A DNA stretch of 64,000 bases from an uncultured bacterium. Its GTDB lineage: Bacteria; Planctomycetota; UBA1135; GCA-002686595. Below, piece by piece: positions 63,901 through 64,000 of the stretch (the stretch's first letter is position 1; every line of letters begins with the position of its first letter). A program made the translations under genes and the position numbers. A model generated the notes under the pieces. That model searched no databases, had not been told where the DNA came from, and saw nothing but the letters and a program-made list of their open reading frames with translations. The DNA lies in assembly GCA_938083085.1 (NCBI GenBank), contig CALLKX010000037.1, positions 40,320 to 104,319 of the forward strand. The letters are read 5' to 3'.

Positions 63901-64000
63901 GCAACGTGCTCAAGATCAAACCGCCCATCACCTTCACGGACGCCGACGTCCGCCGCCTCGTGGCGACCCTGGACGCCGTCCTCTCGGAGACGCCGATCGC
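60921..64000 (+). CDS. APH-kinase / M23 peptidase / class III aminotransferase fusion (3' end at window edge)
   Basis: The frame from ATG 60921 is open to the right edge: 1026 codons. Domain 1 (about 30-330) is APH-type: ALYRYLPGRPLAEV, HHDANDYN at 219-226 with H-x-D-x4-N intact, and LIDFGDAA. Domain 2 (about 440-580) is M23: H455 and D459 in HLGVDLFAP, H510 in LYGHL, and H546-L-H548 in HLHFQV. Domain 3 (about 590-1020) is a class III aminotransferase: NTRYLHEG, CSGSEANELALRIAR, ADEVQVGFGRVG and Schiff-base Lys867 in TMGKPMGNG. In animals a hydroxylysine kinase (APH type) and a phosphohydroxylysine phospho-lyase (class III) form a catabolic pair; the fusion suggests an analogous phospho-amino-alcohol pathway, with the peptidase releasing substrate. 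Substrate is inferred. Confidence 0.9.
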   Translation, partial: MQPSEEGQTGTGPDADGSGLAVAREGFGLDASLASPLPGDVDRNFLVYTSDRRAPAAVLKVFTSRPSRAALEQQRDLFDALASRAPSIATLLPVLLRPGESEDPIRSVEFEGSTVDAALYRYLPGRPLAEVHPHPPALLKELGRTLGVLDLALAELSQAFVPPAKASPSWQLMDGPDTIEQRLGFVATGARQDLLNRHLGSSWRTLAGRVAELPHQLIHHDANDYNVLVQVPAGSIHLSGLIDFGDAAVAPRVGEVAIAAAYAALGKRDPLSAMAHVVAGYHAAAPLSDGELAVLFELALLRLGTSVAISSERAPEHGGENDYHQVSAAPAWSALEALDLIHPALATAVLRDAAGIAPVPRAAAFQRWARGETFAPVLGRPLGDAPRVDLSLDSPLTVEGGRERPFSAWAADLEARRVAGGAPAAVGHHDETRLLYRAEAFAEAREDGPEPRTVHLGVDLFAPEGTDVLAPLAAKVLSVQRNPAPLDYGPTVILEHEGEGGRPFFTLYGHLDEEVLGRLHPGVVLRAGDHVGRFGPESVNGGWPPHLHFQVILDRLDRSGDFPGVAAPTWRRAWTGLCPDPAPLLGLDSCDAGEADTDALYVERRATFCRSMSIHHESAPLQIVRGEGTTLFDAEGRAFLDAVNNVPHVGHCHPRVVAAGQRQMGLLNTNTRYLHEGLHRYAESLRAKLPDHLDVLYFVCSGSEANELALRIARASAPPGAGELLVQEHGYHGHTGATVEASHYKFAGRGGFEPAPGVHVIPIPDPVAGVHRGSDSGPLYVAEIQSILDRLAAEGRAPFAMLAEAIIGCGGQVVPPKGYLRGAFEAVQAAGGLAIADEVQVGFGRVGTHFWAFDEQGARPDIVTMGKPMGNGHPLAAVATTREIADRFAGGMEFFATFGGNHVSAAIGQAVLDVIDDEGLLERARRAGEVFFEEMAPLVQRHPVISDVRGRGLYLGVELVRDPATREPAGDLARYVSLRMRQKGVLIGTDGPQGNVLKIKPPITFTDADVRRLVATLDAVLSETPI

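Overview
The window is about 64 kb of very GC-rich bacterial chromosome with densely packed, mostly co-oriented genes, a Gram-negative outer envelope (Wzm/Wzt-type exporter, DUF481-type outer-membrane barrel, pseudopilins), a Tat-dependent Gfo/Idh/MocA oxidoreductase, an ECF sigma/CHAT-protease locus and many secreted proteins of unknown function. This mix fits Planctomycetota or a related deep lineage best. The placement is an inference from gene content; no rRNA or other marker gene is present. There are no insertion sequences, prophage genes or CRISPR arrays.

Layout. 1-2.1 kb: a secreted copper-site protein running off the left edge and a PPi-type phosphofructokinase, then a tRNA-Leu whose anticodon reads AAG. 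2.9-9.4 kb: a membrane-anchored protein of unknown function, a class I aminotransferase, an HD phosphohydrolase with a ferritin-like protein, and a DUF3524 (tRNA-queuosine mannosyltransferase-type) glycosyltransferase. 9.4-20.0 kb: a long minus-strand run with a thiolase, 3-hydroxyacyl-CoA dehydrogenase, two cyclophilins, enoyl-CoA hydratase, a second thiolase, a single-chain swivel-first aconitase/isopropylmalate isomerase, an isopropylmalate/isocitrate dehydrogenase (closed by a clear terminator) and the Tat-dependent oxidoreductase.

20.2-31.1 kb: SirB1-like and LON-domain proteins; an ABC-2 polysaccharide exporter pair facing a methyltransferase with a long coiled coil; exonuclease III; a DEAD-box helicase with a repeat-rich tail; 2Fe-2S ferredoxin and IspH. 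31.2-38.5 kb: DUF481 protein, a metal-receptor-like protein, an MBL-fold hydrolase, two acyl-CoA dehydrogenases, a second hydroxyacyl-CoA dehydrogenase and a third thiolase. Together with the first run this gives two complete fatty-acyl/short-chain acyl-CoA degradation sets.

38.9-44.4 kb: ECF sigma factor, membrane anti-sigma-like protein, large TPR-CHAT protease and a small secreted protein, which look like one signalling locus. 44.6-47.4 kb: nitrilase-family amidase and a methyltransferase-kinase-like fusion. 47.6-51.9 kb: two pseudopilins, a PilX-like protein and a HEAT-repeat protein in an overlapping operon. 52.1-55.8 kb: a HAMP-like membrane protein, a sensor kinase and a response regulator with a kinase-like tail that lacks its phospho-accepting histidine. 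56.8-60.7 kb: the MoxR-DUF58-transglutaminase operon. 60.9 kb to the right edge: one very large protein joining an APH-type kinase, an M23 peptidase and a class III aminotransferase.

Short in-frame or intergenic tandem repeats (12-18 bp units) recur throughout and explain several low-complexity protein segments. Start codons are often GTG or TTG, and adjacent genes often overlap by 1-4 bases.
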